A stretch of DNA of 64,000 bases. Source: JADZEM01 sp046328125. GTDB lineage: Bacteria > Chloroflexota > UBA6077 > JACCZL01. A model generated the notes under the pieces. The model had not been told where the DNA came from. It searched no databases and was given only the letters and a program-made list of their open reading frames with translations. A program made the translations under genes and the position numbers. The DNA is taken from NCBI GenBank assembly GCA_046328125.1, contig JAXLXF010000005.1, positions 248,001 through 312,000 of the forward strand. The letters are read 5' to 3'. Positions within the stretch are counted from its first letter, which is position 1, and every line of letters starts with the position of its first letter. Below, one piece after another: positions 15,408-23,670 of this stretch.

Positions 15408-18400
15408 CTACCGGCGGAGGAGCGCCCGCAGCTCCCGGTGCTCCTCCGCCGTGACGGCACGGAGCGCCAGCAGAGAGGCGGCGTAGACCGCGGCCCCCAC
15501 CGCGATGGCGAGCGCCGTGCTCCACGGCGCCAGGAGCCCGACCGGCACGGCCATCACGAGGGCGGCAATGGCAGGGCGCCAGGCCACGCGAAACAGCGCC
15601 AGCGATCCGACTTCATGGCGGGCGACCCACAGGAACGGCGCCAGGAGCACCAGCTCCGACGCCACCGTCACGGCTGCCGCTCCGAGGTAGCCGAACCGGG
15701 GTATCGAGGCCAGGTTCGCCAGGACATTGAACGCGACGCCGACGGCAAACGCCACCGTCAGCGTCCGCTGCCGGTTCACCGAGATCAGCACGTACTGGAG
15801 CAGCCCGTTCGTGAAGCTGATCGGCAGGTACCAGATCAGCACCTGGAGCGCGCGGGCCGACTCCGGCAGGTAGCCCGGGCCGGCGATGACCAGGACGATG
15901 GGGTCTGCCAGGAGGGTGGTGCCGACGGCGATCGGGAAGGCGAGCGCCAGCAGCACCTTCAGTCCGGTCTCGGTCGAGCGGGCCAGCCGCGCGCGGTCCT
16001 CGCGAGCGTAGCGCGCCAGCAGCGGGAACAGCGCGATCACGAAGCTCGCGGGGATCACCTGCAGCCCGTCGATCAGCTTGTACGCCGTGGAGTACCAGCC
16101 GAGGGCGAGATCGCCGGCCAGCGGCTTGAGGAGCAGCACGTCGATCTTGAAAAACAACTGGTTGAGCAGGCCGTTCACCATCAACGGGAACGACGTGCCG
16201 ACCAGTAGCCAGACGATGCGTGCGTCGATGCTCGGGCGGGGCCAGCCAACCGAGACGGCGTAGAGGATCGCCAGCAGAAGCAGCGTGGCGACGTTGGTGA
16301 CGATCGAGACGGCCGCCAGCCCGACGTAGCCCCACCCGAGCAGCAGTGCCGCCAGCCCGAGGACGACCTTGGAGATCGTCGAGAAGACCGTCACGGCGGC
16401 CGGGGTGTCCATCCGCTCGTGAGCCATGAACAGAGCGCTGACGACACCGCTCAGGAGGCTGGGCAGCAGGCCGAGAACCAGCAGCCAGATCGCGAGAGCC
16501 AGGGGCGGGCTGATGTCGAGGGGATCTCCTAGCGGGCCGGTCAGGAGGGCCGTCACCGCGACCGCCCCGAGCCAGAGCAAGAGCCGCAGCGCGACGCCGT
16601 TGCCAAGATAACGCCCGGCAGCCGCCCGGTCCTGGGCCACGTCTCGGGTGATGAGCGTCCCGAGCCCCCAGCCGACGACGATGTCGTAGTAGGTCGTGAG
16701 TACCCCGGCGAAGGTGTACGCGCCGACGCCCTCCGCGCCGAGTACGCGGAACATGATGACGGCGAAGCCGAGATCGACCACCTTGTTGAACAGGCTGGCG
16801 GCCATCGGGAAGGCCGAGTTGCGGAAGACGCGCTGGGCCGTCGAGAGCGGCGAGCCCCCGGCTCCGGTCTGCCGTCTGGAGAGCGCCAGTCCGGTCAGTG
16901 CCAGGAGGATCGCCCCCGAGATCGCGGTCAGCAGGCCGCCGACCCGCACCGAGAGCGGCCGGTAGCTGAACACCACGGTGTGCTCGCCGGGCGGCAGCTC
17001 GACCGCCCGGAACAGGCCATTCGCCCGCAGCACCGGCACGCTGACGCCGTCCACGGTAGCGGTCCAGCCGGGGAAGTAGACGTCGGCGAGCACTAGCACG
17101 CCGCCAGGGGTGTCGGCCGGCGTCTGGAGGGCCACGCGGTTGTTGCCGTACTCCGCGACCACGGCGGTCGCAAGCGCTCCGGATGTCGAATTTGACCCGG
17201 CTGCGCCAGACGTCGTGTTCTGCGTTTCGAGGACGGCCTGTCGGTGCGGATCGAAGTCCGGAGCCTTGACGGCGGCCAGTGCCTCGCCGTGGCTCCCGAC
17301 TGTGCGTTGGCCGCTCACGACAAAGGCGCGCGGCATGGCGTTGTCGTTGCGGTACACGCGAATACCGTCACCCTGGAAGTGGAGCGTCCAGTTGGGCTGA
17401 CTGACCATCTTCGAGGTCAGCACGTACTTGACGTTGAGCAGATTCAAGAGCGGCGACGACAGCGACTTCTGGTCGAACAGCTTGGCGACCTTGCTGTACG
17501 GCACGCCCCGTTGTGGCTCGATCTGCTCCATGTACGCGATGTAGTCACGGAGGATGATCGTGTCGTAGCCGCGCACGTCCTGAAGCCCGAACAGCATGTT
17601 CGTATTCGACGGAAGGGTGTCGTCCTCGCCGTACGTCGCGATGCGGAAGCGCTCGGGATCGGCCTTGATGGCGGCGATGCTCCGCGGCACGAAGTCGAGC
17701 ACGCGGGTATCCGCAGCGGTGTTGAAGCCGATCCCGAAGCCGAACAGGTCGAGCACCAGGACCGCGACGGCGAGCGGCCCGGCGAACGGCAGGCGGTCGC
17801 GAGCGCCGAGCCAGAGCACCAGGCCCGAGACGGTCAGGAGCGCCGCCGCCGTCGCCGCCCCCCACCACTGGTAGGAGAACAGCATCGCCGGCGAGCCGAA
17901 GCCGTCGCGCAGCTCCGGCCAGCGTCGCATCGCGCGGGCCGCGAGGTTGAGGGACCAGTCCGGGAGCGCCAGGGTGACGGCGAGGGCAAGGAGGATGGCG
18001 AGTCCGAGGAAGAAGACCCCACCCCCGACGGGCGCAATGAATTGCGCCCCTACTGGAGCCGGCCTGGTAGGGGCGCAATGAATTGCGCCCCCAGCGTCCC
18101 CTTGCTCCCCCTCTCCACCGCGGTGGAGAGGGGGCTGGGGGGAGGGGCTGAGCTTCCCGGCGCCCAGCCCCGCCAGCACCGCCACACACAGGCTGAACGG
18201 GTAGACCCAGCGAAACAGCGTGTGAAGTTGATTGACGCCCGGCACGCCGTAGAACAGGACCGCGTAGAGCGGCGAGCCGAACGCCAGCAACAGCGAGACC
18301 GCGCCGACCAGCGCGAGCACCAGCGCCCCGCCACGCGGCCGGCTTAGAACGGCGACCGCCGCCAGCAGCAGCGGCAGAATCCCGACGTAGACCGTGCCCT

Positions 18401-19475
18401 CGACGTAGTTCTTGCCGCCCCACTCGGTATCGGTGCGGCGCTCGCCGTTGGGGCGGGTGTGCTCGGCCGGGAGCGTCTGGTGAGAGATGAGGTCGTAGTA
18501 GGTGTGGTCGGTCGGGTTGCCCCACAGGTTTGGCAGCAGGTACGCCAGCAGCCGCTCCTTCGGCATCGCGTAGCCGATCGTCTCCTGGTAGTCCGACCAG
18601 CCGGTCCGGACGTTCGCGCCGATCACCTCGACGAACGGCACGAGCTGGATCGCGGCGAGGCCAGTACCCAGCGCCACCATCGCCAGCGCGACGAGCCCGT
18701 CCAGAGCAGGGCGCGGGAAGCCCTCCACGCGAAGACGACCGATCAGCCGGAACGCGGTATACATCCCGGCCGTTAGCAGCAGGTAGAGGCTCATCTCCAG
18801 GTGGCCGGCCAGGAACTGCAGGCCGACCACCACGCCGCCGAGCGCGACCGGCCGGACCGCTCGGCGCGGCCCCGCCTGGCACTGGCCCTCGATCACCGCC
18901 AACAGCGTCGGGAGCCAGACGGCAGTGCTCACCACCATCGGCCAGAGGAAGCTCACGACGAGATAGCCGCAGAACCCGAACGTGATCCCCGAGACCACGC
19001 CACCCAGCCGCGTCGCGCCAAGCGTCCGTGCGAGCCAGTACGCGCCCAGTGCCCCGATCCAGAGATGGAGCGCGATGAACCAGCCGTACGCCGACGCCAG
19101 CGGGAGGACGTAGAAGAGGATGCCGAGCGGATACAGCGAGCCGTTCTGGCCGGACGCCATGAACGGCTGCCCGGCCAGGATGTACGGGTTCCAGAGCGGC
19201 AGCTCGCCGTTGGCGAAGCTCTCGCGGGCGAGCCGCTTCCAGGAGTAGTTCTGGAGGATTGCGTCGGCGATCAGCGGGTTGTTTGGTAGCGTGACGCCGA
19301 AGTTGTCGGCGTGCGCCTGCCAGGGTGGGTAGCCGAACAGCGCGTCGATGGGGAGGAGGGCGCGCCCGGGCAGCAGGGCCGGCCCGACGAACGCCAGCGC
19401 CAGGGCTGCGAACAGGATTGCGACCACGGCATTTCGGCGCAACGCGTGGCCGGGCTTGTCACACCCCCCTGTCAT
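15408..19475 (-). CDS. YfhO-like membrane protein fused to a Wzx/MurJ-type flippase
   Basis: About 1355 residues, among the largest in the window. Residues 1-860 look like YfhO-family proteins: about a dozen membrane spans, with FGYPPWQAHADNFG and the loop LPLWNPYILAGQPFMASGQNG near the start, then an outer beta domain ending PGWTATVDGVSVP...FRAVELPPGEHTVVF. Residues about 885-1355 carry 12 to 14 spans of a polysaccharide flippase (NSAFPMAASLFNKVVDLGFA; GYVGLAAVSIVTN). Family knowledge says YfhO-like proteins move sugars onto lipid-linked or wall polymers and flippases carry the lipid-linked units across the membrane. A run of about 50 hydrophilic residues near 440-490 is encoded by palindromic repeats. 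ATG 19475 was chosen; GTG 19517 is in frame, but both lie in a dispersed repeat and lack a ribosome site, so the start is uncertain. Confidence 0.78.
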   Translation of the reverse strand: MTGGCDKPGHALRRNAVVAILFAALALAFVGPALLPGRALLPIDALFGYPPWQAHADNFGVTLPNNPLIADAILQNYSWKRLARESFANGELPLWNPYILAGQPFMASGQNGSLYPLGILFYVLPLASAYGWFIALHLWIGALGAYWLARTLGATRLGGVVSGITFGFCGYLVVSFLWPMVVSTAVWLPTLLAVIEGQCQAGPRRAVRPVALGGVVVGLQFLAGHLEMSLYLLLTAGMYTAFRLIGRLRVEGFPRPALDGLVALAMVALGTGLAAIQLVPFVEVIGANVRTGWSDYQETIGYAMPKERLLAYLLPNLWGNPTDHTYYDLISHQTLPAEHTRPNGERRTDTEWGGKNYVEGTVYVGILPLLLAAVAVLSRPRGGALVLALVGAVSLLLAFGSPLYAVLFYGVPGVNQLHTLFRWVYPFSLCVAVLAGLGAGKLSPSPQPPLHRGGEGEQGDAGGAIHCAPTRPAPVGAQFIAPVGGGVFFLGLAILLALAVTLALPDWSLNLAARAMRRWPELRDGFGSPAMLFSYQWWGAATAAALLTVSGLVLWLGARDRLPFAGPLAVAVLVLDLFGFGIGFNTAADTRVLDFVPRSIAAIKADPERFRIATYGEDDTLPSNTNMLFGLQDVRGYDTIILRDYIAYMEQIEPQRGVPYSKVAKLFDQKSLSSPLLNLLNVKYVLTSKMVSQPNWTLHFQGDGIRVYRNDNAMPRAFVVSGQRTVGSHGEALAAVKAPDFDPHRQAVLETQNTTSGAAGSNSTSGALATAVVAEYGNNRVALQTPADTPGGVLVLADVYFPGWTATVDGVSVPVLRANGLFRAVELPPGEHTVVFSYRPLSVRVGGLLTAISGAILLALTGLALSRRQTGAGGSPLSTAQRVFRNSAFPMAASLFNKVVDLGFAVIMFRVLGAEGVGAYTFAGVLTTYYDIVVGWGLGTLITRDVAQDRAAAGRYLGNGVALRLLLWLGAVAVTALLTGPLGDPLDISPPLALAIWLLVLGLLPSLLSGVVSALFMAHERMDTPAAVTVFSTISKVVLGLAALLLGWGYVGLAAVSIVTNVATLLLLAILYAVSVGWPRPSIDARIVWLLVGTSFPLMVNGLLNQLFFKIDVLLLKPLAGDLALGWYSTAYKLIDGLQVIPASFVIALFPLLARYAREDRARLARSTETGLKVLLALAFPIAVGTTLLADPIVLVIAGPGYLPESARALQVLIWYLPISFTNGLLQYVLISVNRQRTLTVAFAVGVAFNVLANLASIPRFGYLGAAAVTVASELVLLAPFLWVARHEVGSLALFRVAWRPAIAALVMAVPVGLLAPWSTALAIAVGAAVYAASLLALRAVTAEEHRELRALLRR
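18022..18160. repeat. Cluster of three GC-rich palindromes inside a coding region
   Basis: Two copies of GGGCGCAAT-GA-ATTGCGCCC stand at 18030-18049 and 18070-18091 (arms 9 and 10 bases), joined by CCCCTAC...GTAGGGG, and a perfect 28-base palindrome lies at 18107-18134 (arms CCCCCTCTCCACCG and its complement). The cluster keeps the host frame open and adds about 50 hydrophilic residues to the YfhO part. The first two resemble 21677-21702, and the third shares GGTGGAGAGGGG-like sequence with 39694-39792. Confidence 0.75.
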
Positions 19476-19547
19476 CCCGAGTGAAGCGAGCTTGCGAGCG
19501 AAGTCGAGGGATCTCACGTTTCGGTGTTCGTCAGCATGAGATCCCTC
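19466..19547. repeat. Dispersed-type repeat upstream of the YfhO-flippase gene
   Basis: This stretch has the TGTCATCCCGAG...GAAGTCGAGGGATCT pattern known as a dispersed repeat in many bacterial genomes, and a perfect 11-base inverted repeat GAGGGATCTCA (19506-19516) and its complement (19537-19547) around a 20-base loop. It lies between the pepA stop and the YfhO-flippase coding region, and supplies both candidate start codons of the latter. Number of copies in the genome cannot be judged here. Confidence 0.55.
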
Positions 19548-19565
19548 AGTCGCTGAGGCTCCTTA

Positions 19566-21095
19566 TCAGCCGCCCCAGCGCCGGGCAACCTCGACCAGCA
19601 GGCGCACCCCAACGCCGGTGGCGCAGCCGGACGGCTGATACGCGGGGGTCCGCGCCCAGTTCTCGGTGTAGGCGGTGCCCGCGATGTCCAGGTGCACCCA
19701 CGGCTTGCCACCCACGAAGCATTGCAGGAACGCCGCGGCGGTCAGCGCGCCGCCGGCCCGCCCTCCCGTGTTCTTGATGTCCGCGATCGGGCTGTCGATG
19801 TCGCGGCGGTGCTCCTTCCAGAGCGGCAGCGGCCAGACCCGCTCGCCTGCCACGTCTCCAGCCTGCTTGACGAGCGCCAGCAACCCCTCGTCGTTGCCCA
19901 TCGCGCCGCTGGCGTGGTAGCCGAGCGCCACCACGCAGGCGCCGGTCAAGGTCGCCAGGTCGATGATGGCGTCAGGATTCTGCTCGACGGCGTACGCCAG
20001 TGAGTCCGACAGGATGACACGACCTTCGGCGTCCGTGTTGACGATCTCGATGAACGTGCCCTGGTACGTCTTGAAGACGTCGCCCGGCTTGTACGACGAG
20101 CCGCTTGGCAGGTTCTCGGTCGCCGCGAAGATGCCGATGACGTTCACCGGCAGTTTCAGGTCGGCAGCCGCCTGCAGGAAGCCGATCGTCGCGGCGGCGC
20201 CGGACATGTCGTGCTTCATGTTCTCCATGTGGTCGCCGGGCTTGATCGAGATGCCGCCGCTGTCGAACGTGATGCCCTTGCCGACGACCGCCAGGGTCTT
20301 CGCCCCCTCGACGCCAGAGTCGTACTTCATCATGACGAAGCGCGGCTCCTGGGCGCTGCCGGAGTTGACTGCGAGGATGGCGTTCATGCCCTTCTCGCGC
20401 AGCTCCTGCTTGCCCCAGACCTGGATCGCGATGCCGCGCGCGTCGGCCATCTCCTTCGCGCGGTCGGCCAGGACGGTGGGCGTCATCACGTTGCCGGGCG
20501 CCTGCGAGAGATCGCGCGCCAGGTTGACGCCGTCCACGATGGCGGCGGCCTCCTTGACGGCGCTCTCGGCGGCGTCCGCGCGGTCCTCGTCGCGCTCGAC
20601 GATGGTGATCTCGGAGATGATCGGGCGTGGATCGTCGGGCGGCGTCTTGTAGTGGTAGTAGGTGTAGAGCGACATCAAGCTCGCTTCCACCACGGTCCGA
20701 GCCGCGAGCCCCGAGTCGAGGCCGCCAGCGCCGGCGCCATGCACGACGGTCGCGTACCGGCCGCAGCGAAGATCGCGCGCCTTCCGCGCCGCCACCGCCG
20801 AGGCGATCCGCAACGCTTCGAGGTCGAAGTCGTCGCGCTTGCCCAGGCCGACCACGGCGACGCGCTCCGCTGCCAGCTGACGGCGGTCCCCCTGGTTGTG
20901 GAGCATGGTGATCTCGCCGAGCGAGCCTTTGACCTCGCCGTCGGCGATCAGCCTTCCGATCAGGCCGCCCAGCGCTTCGTTCACCGCGCCGGTGGCGCCG
21001 GCCGGTTCTTCGACGCCTTCAAACAGGTTGACCACCAGCAGCGGCGTGCGCACGCCGGTCAGCGACCCTCGCTCGACCTTGACCGATATATCCAT
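19566..21095 (-). CDS. pepA: Leucyl aminopeptidase (M17)
   Basis: 509 residues. A cytosolic two-metal aminopeptidase that removes N-terminal residues from peptides. The N-terminal domain (about 1-170) is the poorly conserved macro-like part; the C-terminal domain carries metal and catalytic residues: GKGITFDSGGISIKPGDHME (with Lys and Asp ligands), the catalytic KHDMSGAA segment and the family signature NTDAEGRVILSDSLAYA (NTDAEGR, with Asp and Glu ligands and the catalytic Arg). Start set at ATG 21095 because the M17 domain begins MDISVKVERGSL; a longer open frame has no support and would run into the J-domain gene's promoter. It is divergent from that gene. Confidence 0.93.
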   Translation of the reverse strand: MDISVKVERGSLTGVRTPLLVVNLFEGVEEPAGATGAVNEALGGLIGRLIADGEVKGSLGEITMLHNQGDRRQLAAERVAVVGLGKRDDFDLEALRIASAVAARKARDLRCGRYATVVHGAGAGGLDSGLAARTVVEASLMSLYTYYHYKTPPDDPRPIISEITIVERDEDRADAAESAVKEAAAIVDGVNLARDLSQAPGNVMTPTVLADRAKEMADARGIAIQVWGKQELREKGMNAILAVNSGSAQEPRFVMMKYDSGVEGAKTLAVVGKGITFDSGGISIKPGDHMENMKHDMSGAAATIGFLQAAADLKLPVNVIGIFAATENLPSGSSYKPGDVFKTYQGTFIEIVNTDAEGRVILSDSLAYAVEQNPDAIIDLATLTGACVVALGYHASGAMGNDEGLLALVKQAGDVAGERVWPLPLWKEHRRDIDSPIADIKNTGGRAGGALTAAAFLQCFVGGKPWVHLDIAGTAYTENWARTPAYQPSGCATGVGVRLLVEVARRWGG

Positions 21096-21242
21096 AACGA
21101 CCGCGGCCCCCTGATCCCGCCACATTCGACGCACTTCGTGACGCGCCAGTATACAACTCCAGGCACCGCCAGAGGCTGTTGCAACGCTTGACCGAGACGC
21201 CAGTCGGACCGTATGACTCGTGAAGGAGGGGCGCCCAACGCG

Positions 21243-21644
21243 ATGTCCGCCGAGACCGACCATTACGCTGTGCTGGGCATCCCGCGGGGTGCGTCGCTCG
21301 ACGAGATCCGTGGTGCGTACCGCCGTGCGGCCCGTGCCAGCCATCCGGACCTCCATCCAGGTGATGCCGACGCCCTGGCGCGTTTCAAGCGGGTGCAGGT
21401 GGCATACGAGGTGCTGGTCGATCCGGACCGCCGCGATGCGTATGACCGGCCATCAACTGCTGCAACTGTTCCGCGGCAACATCGTGCGCCCCGCCGCCCG
21501 CCCGACCCAGACGAGCCAGTCTCGCTGGCTCGCGAGCTCGGCGAGACGGTCCGGGCGATCAGGGTGCACGCGCGGCGCTCTGGGTTCGCGCGGCGGGTCC
21601 AGCGGCTGATCCGCTACCTGGAGAGCCTGGACCGGCCGGGCTGA
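21243..21644 (+). CDS. Short J-domain (DnaJ-like) protein
   Basis: 133 residues with a J domain at about 6-70: HYAVLGIPRGASLDEIRGAY, the HPD motif in ASHPDLHPG, and AYEVLVDPDRRDAYDR. J domains stimulate the ATPase of Hsp70 (DnaK) and pass clients to it. The rest, about 55 residues, is basic and Pro/Arg rich with no Gly/Phe or zinc domain, so this is a type III J protein rather than DnaJ itself. Start uncertain: AGGAGG stands 14 bases before ATG 21243, and ATG 21213 is in frame without a ribosome site. dnaK is not in the window. Confidence 0.78.
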   Translation: MSAETDHYAVLGIPRGASLDEIRGAYRRAARASHPDLHPGDADALARFKRVQVAYEVLVDPDRRDAYDRPSTAATVPRQHRAPRRPPDPDEPVSLARELGETVRAIRVHARRSGFARRVQRLIRYLESLDRPG

Positions 21645-21676
21645 GCTCGCCATCGAGGGGGCGCAGCTCGCTTTTT

Positions 21677-21702
21677 AGGGGGCGCGATTCATCGCGCCCC
21701 CT
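21677..21702. repeat. Palindrome of the GGGCGC..GCGCCC family
   Basis: Perfect 12-base arms (AGGGGGCGCGAT and its complement) around TC, 33 bases after the J-domain gene stop. It can serve as a terminator of that gene, though no T-run follows. It resembles the two palindromes inside the YfhO-flippase gene, so it belongs to a repeat family. Further G/C-rich, repeat-like DNA follows to about 21800. Confidence 0.6.
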
Positions 21703-21901
21703 GGATCATCGCGCCCGCGCCCGGCTCCCGCGCCCTCGCCCGGCTCCGGCGCCCCCGCCTGGCTCCGCGCACAGGTGGGGGTTGGGGGGCGAGGCACGTT
21801 CTCTGGTATCCTCCGGTCGCCGCGTGGCCGGCTGTCGGCGCGCCGTACCTTGTGTCCCGTCCGCGCCGCATCGGTCGACGTTCGGGTCGCGGAGTGGCTT
21901 C

Positions 21902-22648
21902 GTGCCTCTTTCGATCACTGCCTTTTTCCCCGCTTACAACGACGCCGGTACGATCGCCAGCATGGTCGTCACCGCCGACCGTACCCTTCGAGCGATCACC
22001 GACGACTACGAGGTGATCGTCGTCAACGATGGAAGCCCGGACCACACGGCCGACGTGCTGGCGGACCTTCAATCGCGGTACGAGCACCTGCGAGTCGTCA
22101 CGCACAAGAAGAACCGCGGCTACGGCGGCGCCCTGCGGAGCGGCTTCGCGAACGCCTCCAAAGAGCTGATCTGCTACACCGACGGCGACGCCCAGTACGA
22201 TCCGCGCGAGTTCAAGCTGCTGGTGGACCACCTGACCGACGACGTGGACATGGTCCAGGGGTACAAGCTCGAGCGCGGCGATCCGCTCCACCGCAAGGTG
22301 ATCGGGCGGGTGTACCACACCATCGTGCGGACGATGTTCGGGCTGCCGATCCGCGACGTGGACTGCGACCTGCGCCTGATTCGGCGCCACGTCTTCGACG
22401 AGGTCGAGCTGACCCGAGACAGCGGCGTCATCTGCGTCGAGATGATGACCAAGATCACGCAGGCCGGCTTCAAGCTCACCGAAGTGCCGGTCCATCACTA
22501 TCACCGGGCGTACGGCCAGTCTCAGTTCTTCAACTTTCGGCGGGTCGGGCGGGTCGGGATCGACCTGATTCAGCTCTGGTTCGAGCTCGTGTTGTTGCGC
22601 GCCATTCGGCGGCGGATGCCGTCATCGCGGGCGCGACGGGAGGCCTGA
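21902..22648 (+). CDS. Family 2 glycosyltransferase, polyprenyl-phosphate mannosyltransferase-like
   Basis: 248 residues with a GT-A fold. It opens with SITAFFPAYNDAGTIASMVV, then the nucleotide-binding VIVVNDGSPDHTADVL and the metal-binding DGDAQYDP. This short form without membrane spans matches the catalytic domain of dolichol/undecaprenyl-phosphate sugar transferases (DPM1-type), which load a sugar from a nucleotide onto a polyprenyl phosphate at the inner face of the membrane. GTG 21902 has GGAG 7 bases upstream; other starts in the open frame lie before the repeat DNA. It heads a tight operon: the epimerase GTG begins 2 bases after its TGA. It could supply lipid-linked sugar donor to YfhO/GT39-type membrane proteins nearby (inference). 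Confidence 0.85.
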   Translation: MPLSITAFFPAYNDAGTIASMVVTADRTLRAITDDYEVIVVNDGSPDHTADVLADLQSRYEHLRVVTHKKNRGYGGALRSGFANASKELICYTDGDAQYDPREFKLLVDHLTDDVDMVQGYKLERGDPLHRKVIGRVYHTIVRTMFGLPIRDVDCDLRLIRRHVFDEVELTRDSGVICVEMMTKITQAGFKLTEVPVHHYHRAYGQSQFFNFRRVGRVGIDLIQLWFELVLLRAIRRRMPSSRARREA

Positions 22649-22650
22649 GG

Positions 22651-23670
22651 GTGCCGTATCGAGGGGCGCGCTTCTACGAGACCAAGAAGGTGATGGTGAC
22701 CGGCGGGCTCGGGTTCATCGGGTCGAACCTGGCGAAGCGGCTGGTCGAGCTCGGAGCCGAGGTGCTGCTCGTCGATTCGATGGTCGCGGAGACTGGCTGC
22801 AACCGGTACAACATCGCGCCCATCGAGGAGCGGGTGTCCACGCGGACGGTGGACGTGCGCGATGCGCTGGCGATGGAGCGGCTGGTCGAAAAGCAGGACG
22901 TGATCTTCAACCTGGCCGGCCAGGTCAGCCACATCGACAGCATGCACGATCCGTTCACGGACCTGGACATCAACTGCCGGGCGCAGCTGTCGTTGCTGGA
23001 ATCGTGTCGGCGCTCCAACCCGGGCGTCAAGATCGTGTTTGCGAGCACCCGCCAGATCTACGGCCGGCCGGACTACCTGCCGGTGGACGAGAAGCACCTG
23101 CTCCACCCGACCGACGTCAACGGCATCAACAAGATGGCCGGCGAGTGGTACCACATCCTCTACAACAACGTGTACGGCCTGCGCGCCTGCTCGTTGCGGC
23201 TCACCAACACGTACGGCCCGCGGATGCTGGTCAAGAACAACCGCCAGACGGCGATCGGCTGGTTCATGCGCCAGATCCTCGACGACGAGGAGGTGCAGTT
23301 GTTTGGCGACGGCAGCCAGCTGCGCGACTTCACCTACGTGGACGACGCCTGCGACGCGTTCCTGAAGGCGGGCGCCTCGGACGTCGCCAACGGCCAGGTG
23401 TTCAACCTGGGTGGCCCCGAGCCGATCAGCCTGCGTGACCTGCTAGACCTGATGATCGAGGTGGCGGGCCAGGGCAGCTACCGACTCGTGCCGTTCCCAG
23501 ACGAGAAGAAGGCGATCGACATCGGCAGCGTCTACGCCGACTACAACAAGATCCAGCGGGCGCTCGGCTGGGAGCCGCTGGTGGACCTGCGCGAAGGTCT
23601 GGAGCGCTCGATGGCGTTCTACCGCAAGCATCGCCGCGAATACTGGGCCAGTCTGGAGCTCGCTCGATGA
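22651..23670 (+). CDS. NAD-dependent sugar-nucleotide epimerase/dehydratase (SDR) with altered active site
   Basis: 339 residues. An extended SDR: Rossmann glycine motif VTGGLGFIGSNLAKRL, NLAGQVSHIDSM as the second NAD-contact region, STRQIYG for the Ser/Thr of the triad, and NTYGPRM later. These enzymes epimerise or oxidise nucleotide sugars. The expected YxxxK catalytic pair is replaced: the segment reads DVNGINKMAGEW, so Lys is kept but the Tyr position is Asn. That either means a different chemistry or a branch that uses another residue. GTG 22651 follows GGGAGGCCTGAGG. It overlaps the aminotransferase gene by 4 bases (ATGA). Confidence 0.8.
   Translation: MPYRGARFYETKKVMVTGGLGFIGSNLAKRLVELGAEVLLVDSMVAETGCNRYNIAPIEERVSTRTVDVRDALAMERLVEKQDVIFNLAGQVSHIDSMHDPFTDLDINCRAQLSLLESCRRSNPGVKIVFASTRQIYGRPDYLPVDEKHLLHPTDVNGINKMAGEWYHILYNNVYGLRACSLRLTNTYGPRMLVKNNRQTAIGWFMRQILDDEEVQLFGDGSQLRDFTYVDDACDAFLKAGASDVANGQVFNLGGPEPISLRDLLDLMIEVAGQGSYRLVPFPDEKKAIDIGSVYADYNKIQRALGWEPLVDLREGLERSMAFYRKHRREYWASLELAR

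Noticed and set aside
16800..16965. Possible stop between the YfhO and flippase halves, giving two genes
   Set aside because: The frame is open through the joint on the minus strand with no stop or new ribosome site.
18022..18160. CRISPR-like repeats
   Set aside because: Only two short copies of one palindrome at irregular spacing plus one different palindrome; no spacers.
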